Positions 7,990-14,467 of a stretch of 27,720 nucleotides of DNA are shown piece by piece. The translations under genes and the position numbers were made by a program. Position 1 is the stretch's first letter. Each line of letters begins with the position of its first letter. The notes under the pieces are model-generated. The model was not told the origin of the DNA and made no database searches. It saw only the letters and a list, made by a program, of their open reading frames with translations. The DNA is taken from the IMG/VR virus record IMGVR_UViG_3300042889_002881, positions 1 through 27,720 of that record. The stretch is one strand, 5' to 3'. Source of the DNA: a virus.

Positions 7990-8118
7990 ATGCCATACGA
8001 AGTAAAAGAAGAATGTCTTTATAAAAAATATGAAAGTGAAATAGAAAATGAAGCCAATGCAGTTGCTGGTGTAATAATAAAAAAATGGGGAAAAAAGAAT
8101 CCAGACTTATATGTATAA
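7990..8118 (+). pseudogene. Chimeric 42-residue remnant: MPYKV-type start joined to a metallopeptidase 3' end
   Basis: ATG at 7990, TAA at 8116-8118. The first 13 or so residues (MPYEVKEECLYKK) match the start of the DUF5661 gene at 8977 (MPYKVKGQCIYKK), and the bases around the ATG match too. The rest (IENEANAVAGVIIKKWGKKN, then PDLYV and stop) matches the last 25 residues of the metallopeptidase ending at 7199 (IENEANAVAGKLIRIYGRLH, then PEIYI and stop). It thus looks like a recombination scar left beside the GIY-YIG gene. It might be translated, and it overlaps the next gene's start by 8 nt, but it has no complete domain. Confidence 0.75.
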
Positions 8119-8971
8119 TATTAAATCACTATTAACCGAAGAATTAATCCTTAATGATAAGAAAAATCAATTAAGTGAACATACACTAATGATGATTAGT
8201 GACCCAATGTATATTAAACATGTCTTAGGTATTGAAGTTCCTTTAAATGAGCATTATTCTTTAGCTTTGAGGAAAAAGATTATAGAAGAAGCATTATCAA
8301 TGCAAGGTGTATTGGCTTCTGCTAATAAATTTCTTGGTGCAGCTATTCAAAAAGGGAAAGAAAATGCTATTATAGTTATCGATACTGTAAAATCAACCAA
8401 AGATATTGTAATGTTATTTAGAGATGTTATATTATCACCTGAAAATATGGATAGAGCTAACAAAGCTTTAAATGGTGTTTGTAATAAATTAAATTTAGAA
8501 ATAGATAAGGTTATTACATTTTTAAATGAAAAATTAGGTGCAAGTATTGTAGGTTTTAGTGATAAAATGGTTAAAATGTTAATTCATATCAAAAATGTTT
8601 TAACCAATATAATGACAAGTAATGGGTGGTTAGGTTTCTTATCTAAGTTAGGTTTTACAATTATACTTACATTTGTTAAATTAAATTTCTTTGATAAAAT
8701 GATTAATATGGGTTTAGATTTTATCAAAGACGGTAATAATTTATTTAATGGTGTTGCAGCTTTGTTCGATATGTTTAAAAATTTTAAAGATTCAATTATT
8801 AATTCTATTGATGTATCTGGAATCATTTCATGGATAACTAGTATTGGAACACAAGCAGCATCAGCAAACATAACACTAGCTTTTGATATATTGGTAGCTG
8901 TAACAGCAGTTACTACACCAGTAATTAAATCAATGTACTGGCAACAAAAATTACAAAAAAATAAAAAATAA
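8111..8971 (+). CDS. Helical protein with hydrophobic segments, probable virion or ejected protein
   Basis: 286 residues, no family recognised. It begins with MYNIKSLLTEEL, a basic amphipathic helix with L-T-E, and has a second such site, LRKKIIEEAL, at 53-62. Both fit the [ILV]-x-E prohead-cleavage pattern seen in several neighbours. The remainder is almost all helix with two strongly hydrophobic stretches, about 174-194 (GFLSKLGFTIILTFVKL) and 252-274 (NITLAFDILVAVTAVTTPVI), which could span or disrupt a membrane. Packaging in the head and membrane insertion during DNA entry would fit, but this is inference. It follows the mini-ORF and precedes the DUF5661 gene by 5 nt. Confidence 0.7.
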   Translation: MYNIKSLLTEELILNDKKNQLSEHTLMMISDPMYIKHVLGIEVPLNEHYSLALRKKIIEEALSMQGVLASANKFLGAAIQKGKENAIIVIDTVKSTKDIVMLFRDVILSPENMDRANKALNGVCNKLNLEIDKVITFLNEKLGASIVGFSDKMVKMLIHIKNVLTNIMTSNGWLGFLSKLGFTIILTFVKLNFFDKMINMGLDFIKDGNNLFNGVAALFDMFKNFKDSIINSIDVSGIISWITSIGTQAASANITLAFDILVAVTAVTTPVIKSMYWQQKLQKNKK

Positions 8972-8976
8972 AAATT

Positions 8977-9417
8977 ATGCCATATAAAGTAAAAGGCCAA
9001 TGTATCTATAAAAAAGATGGTGGAGCCAAAGTAGGGTGCACCAAAGGTGATGTTAATAAATACTTAGCAGCATTGCATGCAAATGTTGATGAATCAGTTA
9101 AATTAACTGAAACAAATAAACTTAAAGGTGGTAAAGCAGATAAACTTACACCAGAAGATATCGCTAAAAAATTCAAGGTGAGTATATCAAGAATTCATGC
9201 TCAAATTCGTAAAGGAATCAAAGTTGAAATGGAACATACCAATGATAGAGAAAAAGCTAAAGAAATTGCAACTGACCATGTATCTGAATTCGCAGATTAC
9301 TATGATAGACTTAATAAGATGGAAGATAAAGCTGATAAATACTGGAAAGCTAAAGGTGTAACCGAGAGTACTAAATCACTTATTAAACGTCTTATACGTG
9401 AAAATTTAACAAAATAA
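8977..9417 (+). CDS. DUF5661-like phage protein with a C-terminal targeting-like helix
   Basis: 146 residues. The N-terminus MPYKVKGQCIYKKDGG with a nearby Cys (VGCTKGD) resembles short phage proteins of the MPYK type. The middle (about 70-115: RKGIKVEMEHTNDREKAK, then HVSEFADYYDRLNKME) follows the DUF5661 pattern, a helical domain of unknown function frequent in phages. The last residues, STKSLIKRLIREN, are a basic helix with L-I-R-E like the segments at the N-termini of neighbouring proteins, here C-terminal. It ends just before a bidirectional terminator. Confidence 0.75.
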   Translation: MPYKVKGQCIYKKDGGAKVGCTKGDVNKYLAALHANVDESVKLTETNKLKGGKADKLTPEDIAKKFKVSISRIHAQIRKGIKVEMEHTNDREKAKEIATDHVSEFADYYDRLNKMEDKADKYWKAKGVTESTKSLIKRLIRENLTK

Positions 9418-9419
9418 TA

Positions 9420-9438
9420 AAGAGCCGTAATGGCCCTT
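9420..9438. terminator. Bidirectional terminator hairpin
   Basis: AAGAGCC (9420-9426), loop GTAAT, GGCCCTT (9432-9438) with one G-T wobble; A/T runs on both sides. It ends the DUF5661 transcript on the plus strand and the GNAT 3' remnant on the minus strand. Confidence 0.7.
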
Positions 9439-9598
9439 ATTTATTTCCTATATATTCGTGACTGAAACAAACTCTCTTTGTATCAAAATAATGTTCCTTG
9501 AACATATCCTTGATTGTTACGTCTTTTCTTAATTTTCTATTCTTGCTAGTAGGTTTCCACAATTCTGATTTTTCAAAATAAAAACCAATTCTAGGATG
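9437..9598 (-). pseudogene. Detached second copy of the GNAT gene 3' end
   Basis: On the minus strand 53 codons and a stop, beginning HPRIGFYFEKSELWKPTSK and ending FSHEYIGNK. Aligned without gaps to the GNAT encoded at 10491-10339 (HPRIIYFFEDSKIWKPTSK to FEYIG), 31 of 51 residues are identical by my count. There is no start codon: the frame runs into a stop just upstream, next to the promoter box of the Vsr-like endonuclease. It keeps a normal stop and a terminator, so this is probably the original 3' end of the GNAT gene, cut off when the endonuclease gene arrived. The other copy, attached to the living gene, has an altered tail. Confidence 0.88.
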
Positions 9599-9614
9599 TT
9601 TTAACTTTTTTTCG

Positions 9615-9623
9615 TATATTTAT
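9615..9623 (+). promoter_or_regulatory. Candidate phage promoter box (TATATTTAT)
   Basis: TATATTTAT, 11 nt before the ATG of the Vsr-like endonuclease; no -33 TTG. Confidence 0.5.
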
Positions 9624-9634
9624 AATAAAAAGTT

Positions 9635-10381
9635 ATGGGTAGAAAAGTAACAACAGATGATTTCATAGTAAAATCTAAAATAATTCATGGTGATAAATAT
9701 GATTATTCATTAGTAAAGTATGTTAATGTAAAAACAAAAATAAAAATAATATGTGAAATACATGGTGAATTTGAATTATCACCGAATAAACATTTAGGTA
9801 AAAGAGGATGTCAAAAATGTAGTATCACTAATATGTGTAAATTAATTTCAAGTAATGATGAAGAATTCATAAAAAAAGCAATAAATATACATGGTGATAA
9901 ATATAATTATGATAAAATAAAATATACTGGTAATGGAGTAAAAATAGAAATAATATGTAATAAACATGGAATATTTAAACAAACACCACATAATCATTTA
10001 GCTGGTAATGGTTGTCCAATTTGTAGAGAATCAAAGGGTGAAAAAGAAATTAAAGAATTTTTAATAAGAAATAATATAATTTATACCCCACAAAAAAGAT
10101 TTATAGATTGTAGAAATATATTACCATTACCATTTGATTTTTATTTACCTGATTTTAATATTTGTATTGAATATCAAGGTATACAACATTTTAAACCAAG
10201 AAGTAAATTTGGTGGTGAAAAAGAATTTAATAAATTATTGATTCGTGATAATATTAAACTTAATTATTGTCTAATTAATAAAATTGAATTAATTATTATT
10301 AATTATAAAGATGATATCTTAGAAAAATTATTAGAACTACCGATATATTCAAAACTACCACATAAACGTTTATTATCATAA
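9635..10381 (+). CDS. Homing endonuclease with two zinc fingers and a Vsr/PD-(D/E)XK-like nuclease domain
   Basis: 248 residues. Two repeats of a zinc-binding unit, each preceded by a HGDKYxYxxxKY box: CEIHGEF...GCQKC (Cys40, His43, Cys59, Cys62) and CNKHGIF...GCPIC (Cys108, His111, Cys127, Cys130). Then a Vsr/EDxHD-type nuclease: GEKEIKEFL (Glu137), FDFYLPD (Asp168 to Asp172), IEYQGIQHF (Glu179, His185) and a later IRDNIK. This organisation occurs in phage-encoded free-standing homing endonucleases. The last 26 codons lie antisense over the C-terminal codons of the GNAT gene (10303-10381), so its C-terminal tail (KLPHKRLLS) is derived from the inserted-into gene. Flanked by two copies of the GNAT 3' end. 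Confidence 0.85.
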   Translation: MGRKVTTDDFIVKSKIIHGDKYDYSLVKYVNVKTKIKIICEIHGEFELSPNKHLGKRGCQKCSITNMCKLISSNDEEFIKKAINIHGDKYNYDKIKYTGNGVKIEIICNKHGIFKQTPHNHLAGNGCPICRESKGEKEIKEFLIRNNIIYTPQKRFIDCRNILPLPFDFYLPDFNICIEYQGIQHFKPRSKFGGEKEFNKLLIRDNIKLNYCLINKIELIIINYKDDILEKLLELPIYSKLPHKRLLS

Positions 10382-10746
10382 ATATGATTTTTATACATAT
10401 CTTTATCAGAAACATCACGTCTTATTTTTTTATGTTTAGATGTTGGTTTCCATATTTTTGAATCTTCAAAAAAATAAATTATCCTAGGATGACTAGTTCT
10501 TACAAAAAACTTATGACCTTGTTCTAAGTGGATTTGAGCGATTGTATCTATTAATCTAACACCTAACCCTATTCCTTGAAATTCGGGCAACACAACAGCT
10601 CTGTGCAATCGCCAGCCATTCTTTATTGTTCCACTTGGTATAGTAATTGTTGAAGCAAATCCAATGATTCTATCCTCCCATACAGCAACATAACATCTGG
10701 AAGCTTTATTTATGTTAGCACTTAAATAGTGATGGTCTTTAAACAT
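10303..10746 (-). CDS. GNAT acetyltransferase domain, second half of a COG2401-like ATPase-GNAT protein
   Basis: 147 residues from the first Met, but the frame is open and conserved-looking further upstream to 10821: RPRIDIQIYQTTYDKWE precedes MFKDHHYLS. GNAT features: HHYLSANINKASRCYVAVW, and the acetyl-CoA loop VVLPEFQGIGLG. In the COG2401 family an ABC ATPase and this acetyltransferase are one protein. Here the upstream ATPase is in the other frame, and a -1 shift on a run of nine T (10809-10801) would fuse them into about 370 residues. Alternatively it is translated separately from Met10746. The C-terminus is unusual: homology to the detached remnant stops at EYIG (10339), and the tail SSNNFSKISSL runs into the antisense of the endonuclease gene. 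Substrate unknown. Confidence 0.85.
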   Translation of the reverse strand: MFKDHHYLSANINKASRCYVAVWEDRIIGFASTITIPSGTIKNGWRLHRAVVLPEFQGIGLGVRLIDTIAQIHLEQGHKFFVRTSHPRIIYFFEDSKIWKPTSKHKKIRRDVSDKDMYKNHIYDNKRLCGSFEYIGSSNNFSKISSL

Positions 10747-11411
10747 TTCCCATTTATCATACGTTGTTTGATAAATTTGAATATCGATTCTTGGTCGGAC
10801 AAAAAAAAACCGTGAAGTAATTCACCTGTATCAGCATTTAATACCCAATCAGGTTCTAACCAATCTAATATATCATGATGACATGTTGAAACTACTATAT
10901 TTTCCAAGTCATTATTCTTTATGTATTTTGATAATGAGACACTGGCCGCTTTGGCTACATCTCTATCAACTACACTAGTAAATTCATCAATAACTGAATT
11001 TGATTTAATCTTACGAGCCAAATCAGCTCTAAACTTCTCACCATTGGATAATACATGATATGGTTTATACCAAGAAGGGATGGAATTTAATCCAACACTA
11101 CCTAATTTATTTATTGCATCATCTGGTGAATCAAAATGGGATACGATTGATTTATTTAGTTCCCATATTGGGAACTCTTCAGTTCCAAACTTTTTCAACA
11201 TAGTTGATTTACCAGAACCACTAGAACCTACGATTACACCTAATTTAAATTTTGTTGGGATTTGAGTTGGAAATTTCCATGGATAAAATTTTGATGTACC
11301 ATCAAAGATACAATCAAAAGCCTTCTCACTAGCAATGATAAATTCATCACGTTCTACGCTGGATACCAAAGGTGTGGTATCTCTTTCTAATTTTTCTATA
11401 ACTTTTTCCAT
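10722..11411 (-). CDS. ABC-type ATPase, first half of a COG2401-like ATPase-GNAT protein
   Basis: 229 residues as read. Complete ABC nucleotide-binding set: Walker A GSSGSGKST (62-70), signature LSNGEKFRADLAR (121-133), Walker B VIDEF (Asp142, Glu143), D-loop-like SVVDRD, and H-loop STCHHD. No membrane segments, so it is a soluble ABC ATPase and not a transporter. After GELLHGF (residue 201) the frame becomes unlike the family (LSDQESIFKFIKQ...), while the other frame continues as the acetyltransferase. The switch falls on T9 read as GGT TTT TTT TTG. The last 25 nt overlap the GNAT start codon region. A large hairpin lies between this start and the gene upstream. Confidence 0.9.
   Translation of the reverse strand: MEKVIEKLERDTTPLVSSVERDEFIIASEKAFDCIFDGTSKFYPWKFPTQIPTKFKLGVIVGSSGSGKSTMLKKFGTEEFPIWELNKSIVSHFDSPDDAINKLGSVGLNSIPSWYKPYHVLSNGEKFRADLARKIKSNSVIDEFTSVVDRDVAKAASVSLSKYIKNNDLENIVVSTCHHDILDWLEPDWVLNADTGELLHGFFLSDQESIFKFIKQRMINGKCLKTITI
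10800..10809 (-). promoter_or_regulatory. Candidate -1 frameshift or slippage site (T9 followed by G)
   Basis: On the coding (minus) strand GGT TTT TTT TTG in the ATPase frame, i.e. in-frame slippery heptamers T TTT TTT and T TTT TTG. A one-base backward shift, or one extra T from polymerase slippage, joins ATPase to GNAT exactly where COG2401-like proteins are continuous. A sequencing or assembly error in the homopolymer would look the same. Confidence 0.6.
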
Positions 11412-11421
11412 AAAACTATTT

Positions 11422-11473
11422 AAAATAAAATAGCTAGAGAAGCATGTAAAATGTCTCTAGCTATTTTTATTTT
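11422..11473. terminator. Long hairpin terminator, usable in both directions
   Basis: AAAATAAAATAGCTAGAGA (11422-11440) pairs with TCTCTAGCTATTTTTATTTT (11454-11473), with a 13-nt loop and one bulged T. It follows the stop of the gene at 11484-11702 (minus) and lies only 10 nt upstream of the ATPase start at 11411, so it sits in that gene's leader. Confidence 0.8.
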
Positions 11474-11483
11474 GTGATAAAAA

Positions 11484-11702
11484 TTACTTTTTACCTTCTG
11501 TTAATCTGTTAACGATTGCTTCTAATTTAGCAACTTTACTTTCTAAAACAGCTGTTTTGTTGGTAGCTTTTTTAGCTTGTTCATTAATCCACTCTTGTTT
11601 TTTAACTGCAACAGCTTCATTTACAATGTTATCGATTAAATCAACAAGGTCATTTTCGTTAATTTTAACTGTTTTTTTAGCAACTGGTTTTAAGTTTGAC
11701 AT
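11484..11702 (-). CDS. Small basic helical protein, possible virion cargo
   Basis: 72 residues, no catalytic family recognised. Residues 14-30 (KINENDLVDLIDNIVNEAV) have the alternating pattern and the I-V-N-E site seen in other presumed head-targeted proteins of this window. The rest is a probable coiled coil (LESKVAKLEAIVNRL) rich in Lys and Ala. Preceded by a box CATATTTAT 36 nt upstream of the start and followed by a strong terminator, so it is a one-gene transcription unit. Confidence 0.7.
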   Translation of the reverse strand: MSNLKPVAKKTVKINENDLVDLIDNIVNEAVAVKKQEWINEQAKKATNKTAVLESKVAKLEAIVNRLTEGKK

Positions 11703-11738
11703 ATTTTCTTGTTTTAAAATAAATTTATTTTCTTATTT

Positions 11739-11747
11739 ATAAATATG
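11739..11747 (-). promoter_or_regulatory. Candidate phage promoter box (CATATTTAT)
   Basis: Minus-strand CATATTTAT, 36 nt before the ATG at 11702; no -33 element. Confidence 0.4.
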
Positions 11748-11771
11748 TGATAAAAATAAAAAAGCCATAAA

Positions 11772-11927
11772 TTATCTAATAAATATATCTACATCAAAAA
11801 TTTCTAATAATTGTTTTGATGTAATTAGTTTTAATTTAGCAAATTTCTCACTTGCTTCATTTAAATCAAAGGCTGAAATTGTATTAATTACTTCACCGTT
11901 TTTATGTTTTAATGCATATCTTATCAT
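11772..11927 (-). CDS. 51-residue protein of unknown function
   Basis: Short gene in an otherwise empty gap. It reads MIRYALKHKNGEVINTISAF, then DLNEASEKFAKLKLI, ending FDVDIFIR. The two strands followed by an amphipathic helix would make a compact small fold; no family recognised. Support: codon use is like its neighbours, and a TATATTTAT box lies 15 nt upstream of the start. A start further upstream is excluded by the promoter position. Confidence 0.6.
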   Translation of the reverse strand: MIRYALKHKNGEVINTISAFDLNEASEKFAKLKLITSKQLLEIFDVDIFIR

Positions 11928-11942
11928 AAATTTTTGTTTATA

Positions 11943-11951
11943 ATAAATATA
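11943..11951 (-). promoter_or_regulatory. Candidate phage promoter box (TATATTTAT)
   Basis: Minus-strand TATATTTAT, 15 nt before the ATG at 11927; no -33 element. Confidence 0.45.
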
Positions 11952-11989
11952 GAAATTTAACTAAAAATGTAAATTTAAACGATAATAAA

Positions 11990-12520
11990 TTAACAAATTT
12001 TATCGGCAACATTGCTAGCGGCTGGTGCTTCTGGTTTTATTTTAAATTCATAACCCATACCTAAGATATAACCTACAGCTGATTGTAAAGCTTTATTAGA
12101 TTCATGTTTTGGGTCTGGATTAATATCGGCATGGATTTCTAAAGGTATTTCATATAAATCTAATAATTCAGCAACTTCAGCAGCAACTTCAATTGATTTA
12201 CCTACTTCAAATACCATTCTTTCATTAACTAACCCTTTATCTCTTTTTTTACCATCTAATTCTTTTTTCATAAAGTCATGGTTATATATTGCGGACACAA
12301 TCATACCACCACGACCCCAAATAACACCACCACCTAAATCTTCTGTACTAGTAATAAGAATTACTGTTGCAAATTTATATAGTGTTTTAGTTATTTTTTG
12401 TGAATCGGTACCAATAGATACTTTTAATTTATAATTTTTTTCTAATTGCTCATCAAACAATTTTTCTAAGTAATCTACTATTGATTCTTCAATTACTTTG
12501 TTGTTTCTTTTCCATTCCAT
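11990..12520 (-). CDS. YkuK-like (DUF458) RNase H-fold protein
   Basis: 176 residues, the full length of the family. VSIGTDSQ (Asp39) begins the first strand of the RNase H-like fold, then a central region with GLVNERMVFEVGKS (Glu100), HADINPDPKHESN (Asp132 to Asn142) and the closing SNVADKI. The family (Bacillus YkuK, DUF458) is predicted to bind or cut nucleic acid, but its substrate is not known. No Shine-Dalgarno and no clear promoter is seen ahead of the start; the 63 nt upstream hold the terminator of the preceding gene. Confidence 0.88.
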   Translation of the reverse strand: MEWKRNNKVIEESIVDYLEKLFDEQLEKNYKLKVSIGTDSQKITKTLYKFATVILITSTEDLGGGVIWGRGGMIVSAIYNHDFMKKELDGKKRDKGLVNERMVFEVGKSIEVAAEVAELLDLYEIPLEIHADINPDPKHESNKALQSAVGYILGMGYEFKIKPEAPAASNVADKIC

Positions 12521-12551
12521 TTTTTTAAAACTTAATCATGTGTTATAATAA

Positions 12552-12576
12552 AAAAGGCCCCTAAATGGAGCCTTTT
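12552..12576. terminator. Terminator after the LRR gene
   Basis: AAAAGGCCCC (12552-12561), loop TAAAT, GGAGCCTTTT (12567-12576) with one wobble pair. On the minus strand it ends in a T run, 8 nt after the stop of the gene at 12584. Confidence 0.85.
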
Positions 12577-12583
12577 AAAATTT

Positions 12584-13996
12584 TTATCCTAAAACAGTTG
12601 TTGGTAACAACTCTTTCAATTTTTTATAATTCTTTTCTCCTATTTCTTCTATATTCATAGCAATTCGCAATAACGAGCCACCATTAGATTTATCTAAATA
12701 CGCAATCGTATCTGGGAAATCCTGCATAGGGTTTCCAGATAAATTAATAAATTCTAATTTTTTTAATAAACCAATTTCTTTTGGTAATGCTTTAATACGA
12801 TTGTTTGTTAATACTAACATTTCTAAATTTATTAAATTTCCAACAGATTCATGTAATTCAACCATCTTAGCATCTGTAATGACAATTTGGTCAACATTTT
12901 TAAAACGACTAATATCTGGTAATCGTGGTATTTCTCTGTTCATAAATTTTATTGCTGGTGTTTGTTCATCCAATAATTCAAATAAGCTTTCTGCAAAACC
13001 AAATTGAATAAGATAATCCAAATACCTATTATTTTCCATTCCTTTTTTATGAGTTTTAGCCATAGCCATCAACTTCTCATAAAAGTAATTTGTAATACCT
13101 TCACTTTCTGATAATACATTTTCAAAGATACTTACATTCTGACCATTCTTTCTATCCTTTAATTGGTTAGACTCAAAATGTATTTGATAAATCTCATCAG
13201 ATTCTCCAGAAAAGAATTTGTTATTGATAATTATATAAATATCTGATTTTTTACCATTAGGTGTTGTATAATTTTCGGTATAGTTTTTAAACATACCATT
13301 TCCTGTTCTAGCAGTACACCAGTTAGCGTGTTTTTCAAAAACTACACTAGCATCAGTTGTTTTAGGTATATATAACATATACTTTCTATCTTGTACTGGT
13401 ATTTCAGCTTGACCCGTTTCAACAAATTTTAATAACGTTCTTTCAATAGCACTAGTATCCTTTTCAATAAAAGGGTCCACAGCATCAAATAATTGAGATA
13501 ATGATTTATATTGATTAATATCAGTTGGGTCTGTAATACCTTTTAGAATATAAGAACCATGACATAAATCTTTAAATTTTCTTTTACGTTTATTATCTTC
13601 AAAAATTGTTAAATAATTATTTGCTTGTGGTAAATCCTCATTAACAAAACGTATAGCTGATTCAAGACTTAATGTTTTACCATCTTTTATTAAACGTATA
13701 AATAAATTAAGCATCCATTGTAGATACATTTTATTTTCACTTGGGTCAGCAACAATCATTTTTGTAAAAACTTCAGAACAAACACTTACCTTTTTAAGTA
13801 TTCTTTCTTTTTCATTTGTTTTATAGGATGATATGGCAATTATAAAACCATCTGTAGTCATTACAGGTGATGAAATATAATTATCACGAGATAATAAATC
13901 TAATTTTTCACTTATTTGATTTTCATCATTACATTCAAAAACATCAAAACTTTCAGCTAAGAAACTTAATCTATCGGTTATGTTTTTTTCTTTCAT
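12584..13996 (-). CDS. WCTA-motif protein with C-terminal leucine-rich repeats
   Basis: 470 residues from Met13996. An ATG at 14011 lies inside the -7 box and cannot be used from this promoter. Residues 1-190 are helical and unrecognised, with ITDRLSFLAESF near the start. A conserved-looking core follows at about 206-300: MLYIPKTTDASVVF, HANWCTARTGNG (Trp226, Cys227), NYTENYTTPNGK, DIYIIINNK, IYQIHFESNQLKDRKNG. I have seen this WCTA arrangement in large-phage proteins, but its function is not known to me. Residues about 360-450 are two to three leucine-rich repeats (NLINLEMLVLTNNRIKALP, LEFINLSGNPMQDFP), a protein-binding module. It has its own host-type promoter and terminator. Confidence 0.8.
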   Translation of the reverse strand: MKEKNITDRLSFLAESFDVFECNDENQISEKLDLLSRDNYISSPVMTTDGFIIAISSYKTNEKERILKKVSVCSEVFTKMIVADPSENKMYLQWMLNLFIRLIKDGKTLSLESAIRFVNEDLPQANNYLTIFEDNKRKRKFKDLCHGSYILKGITDPTDINQYKSLSQLFDAVDPFIEKDTSAIERTLLKFVETGQAEIPVQDRKYMLYIPKTTDASVVFEKHANWCTARTGNGMFKNYTENYTTPNGKKSDIYIIINNKFFSGESDEIYQIHFESNQLKDRKNGQNVSIFENVLSESEGITNYFYEKLMAMAKTHKKGMENNRYLDYLIQFGFAESLFELLDEQTPAIKFMNREIPRLPDISRFKNVDQIVITDAKMVELHESVGNLINLEMLVLTNNRIKALPKEIGLLKKLEFINLSGNPMQDFPDTIAYLDKSNGGSLLRIAMNIEEIGEKNYKKLKELLPTTVLG

Positions 13997-14008
13997 ATTA
14001 TTTTTTTC

Positions 14009-14039
14009 CAAATATACGTAAAATAAATTTAATAATCAA
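14009..14039 (-). promoter_or_regulatory. Host-type (Bacteroidota) promoter for the LRR gene
   Basis: Minus strand TTG (14039-14037), a 20-nt spacer, TATATTTG (14016-14009). The start codon at 13996 is 12 nt after the box, nearly the same geometry as the promoter at 2604. It partly overlaps no coding sequence and begins right after the gene ending at 14043 on the same strand. Confidence 0.85.
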
Positions 14040-14042
14040 TAA

Positions 14043-14387
14043 CTATATGTAAAATCTTTTAAAAAAATCATCTTCCAAATATTCTTCGATTCTTCTTTTT
14101 AATAACCAGATAAGACCATCAACCTCATATACATTTCTTTCAATAAAATTAAGCAAAACTTCATTTAAATTTTCCCCATCAGTTACTCTATATTTCATCT
14201 CATCAATGTAATTATATTTCCCATTTTTAGACAATGAATCAACTATTAAATTATATGTTTCCCATCTCTCTTCTTCTTCTTCATCAAAACCTATAAAAGT
14301 ATTAACAATGTGCTTTTTATATGCTCTGTCTAATGTAGTTTTTCTAACTTGACTACTTTGTAATAATAAATATTTTTTAGCGTCCAT
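14043..14387 (-). CDS. Small acidic helical protein of unknown function
   Basis: 114 residues, no recognised domain, helical, with an acidic run (DEEEEERW) at about 35. The middle (WETYNLIVDSLS, MKYRVTDGENLN, LLNFIERN) aligns with the neighbouring product at 14468 (WATYNQVILELK, LQYNLTEDSNPN, CMKVIEEV), so the two are probably paralogues. A GATATTTAT box lies 31 nt upstream. Confidence 0.65.
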   Translation of the reverse strand: MDAKKYLLLQSSQVRKTTLDRAYKKHIVNTFIGFDEEEEERWETYNLIVDSLSKNGKYNYIDEMKYRVTDGENLNEVLLNFIERNVYEVDGLIWLLKRRIEEYLEDDFFKRFYI

Positions 14388-14418
14388 CAGTGTATTTTTA
14401 GTTAAATGTTATTTACTA

Positions 14419-14427
14419 ATAAATATC
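14419..14427 (-). promoter_or_regulatory. Candidate phage promoter box (GATATTTAT)
   Basis: Minus-strand GATATTTAT, 31 nt before the ATG at 14387; no -33 element. Confidence 0.4.
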
Positions 14428-14467
14428 TAGATAAGACTAATACACCTAACTTAAAGACAAATATTAA

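Noticed and set aside
8584-9000. 138-residue minus-strand frame opposite the hydrophobic protein gene
   Set aside because: Antisense shadow: the plus frame has start context, the targeting-like helix and neighbours on the same strand.
13867-14052. Plus-strand 61-residue frame over the LRR gene start
   Set aside because: Antisense to the LRR gene and its promoter; low-complexity aromatic and Ile/Asn content.
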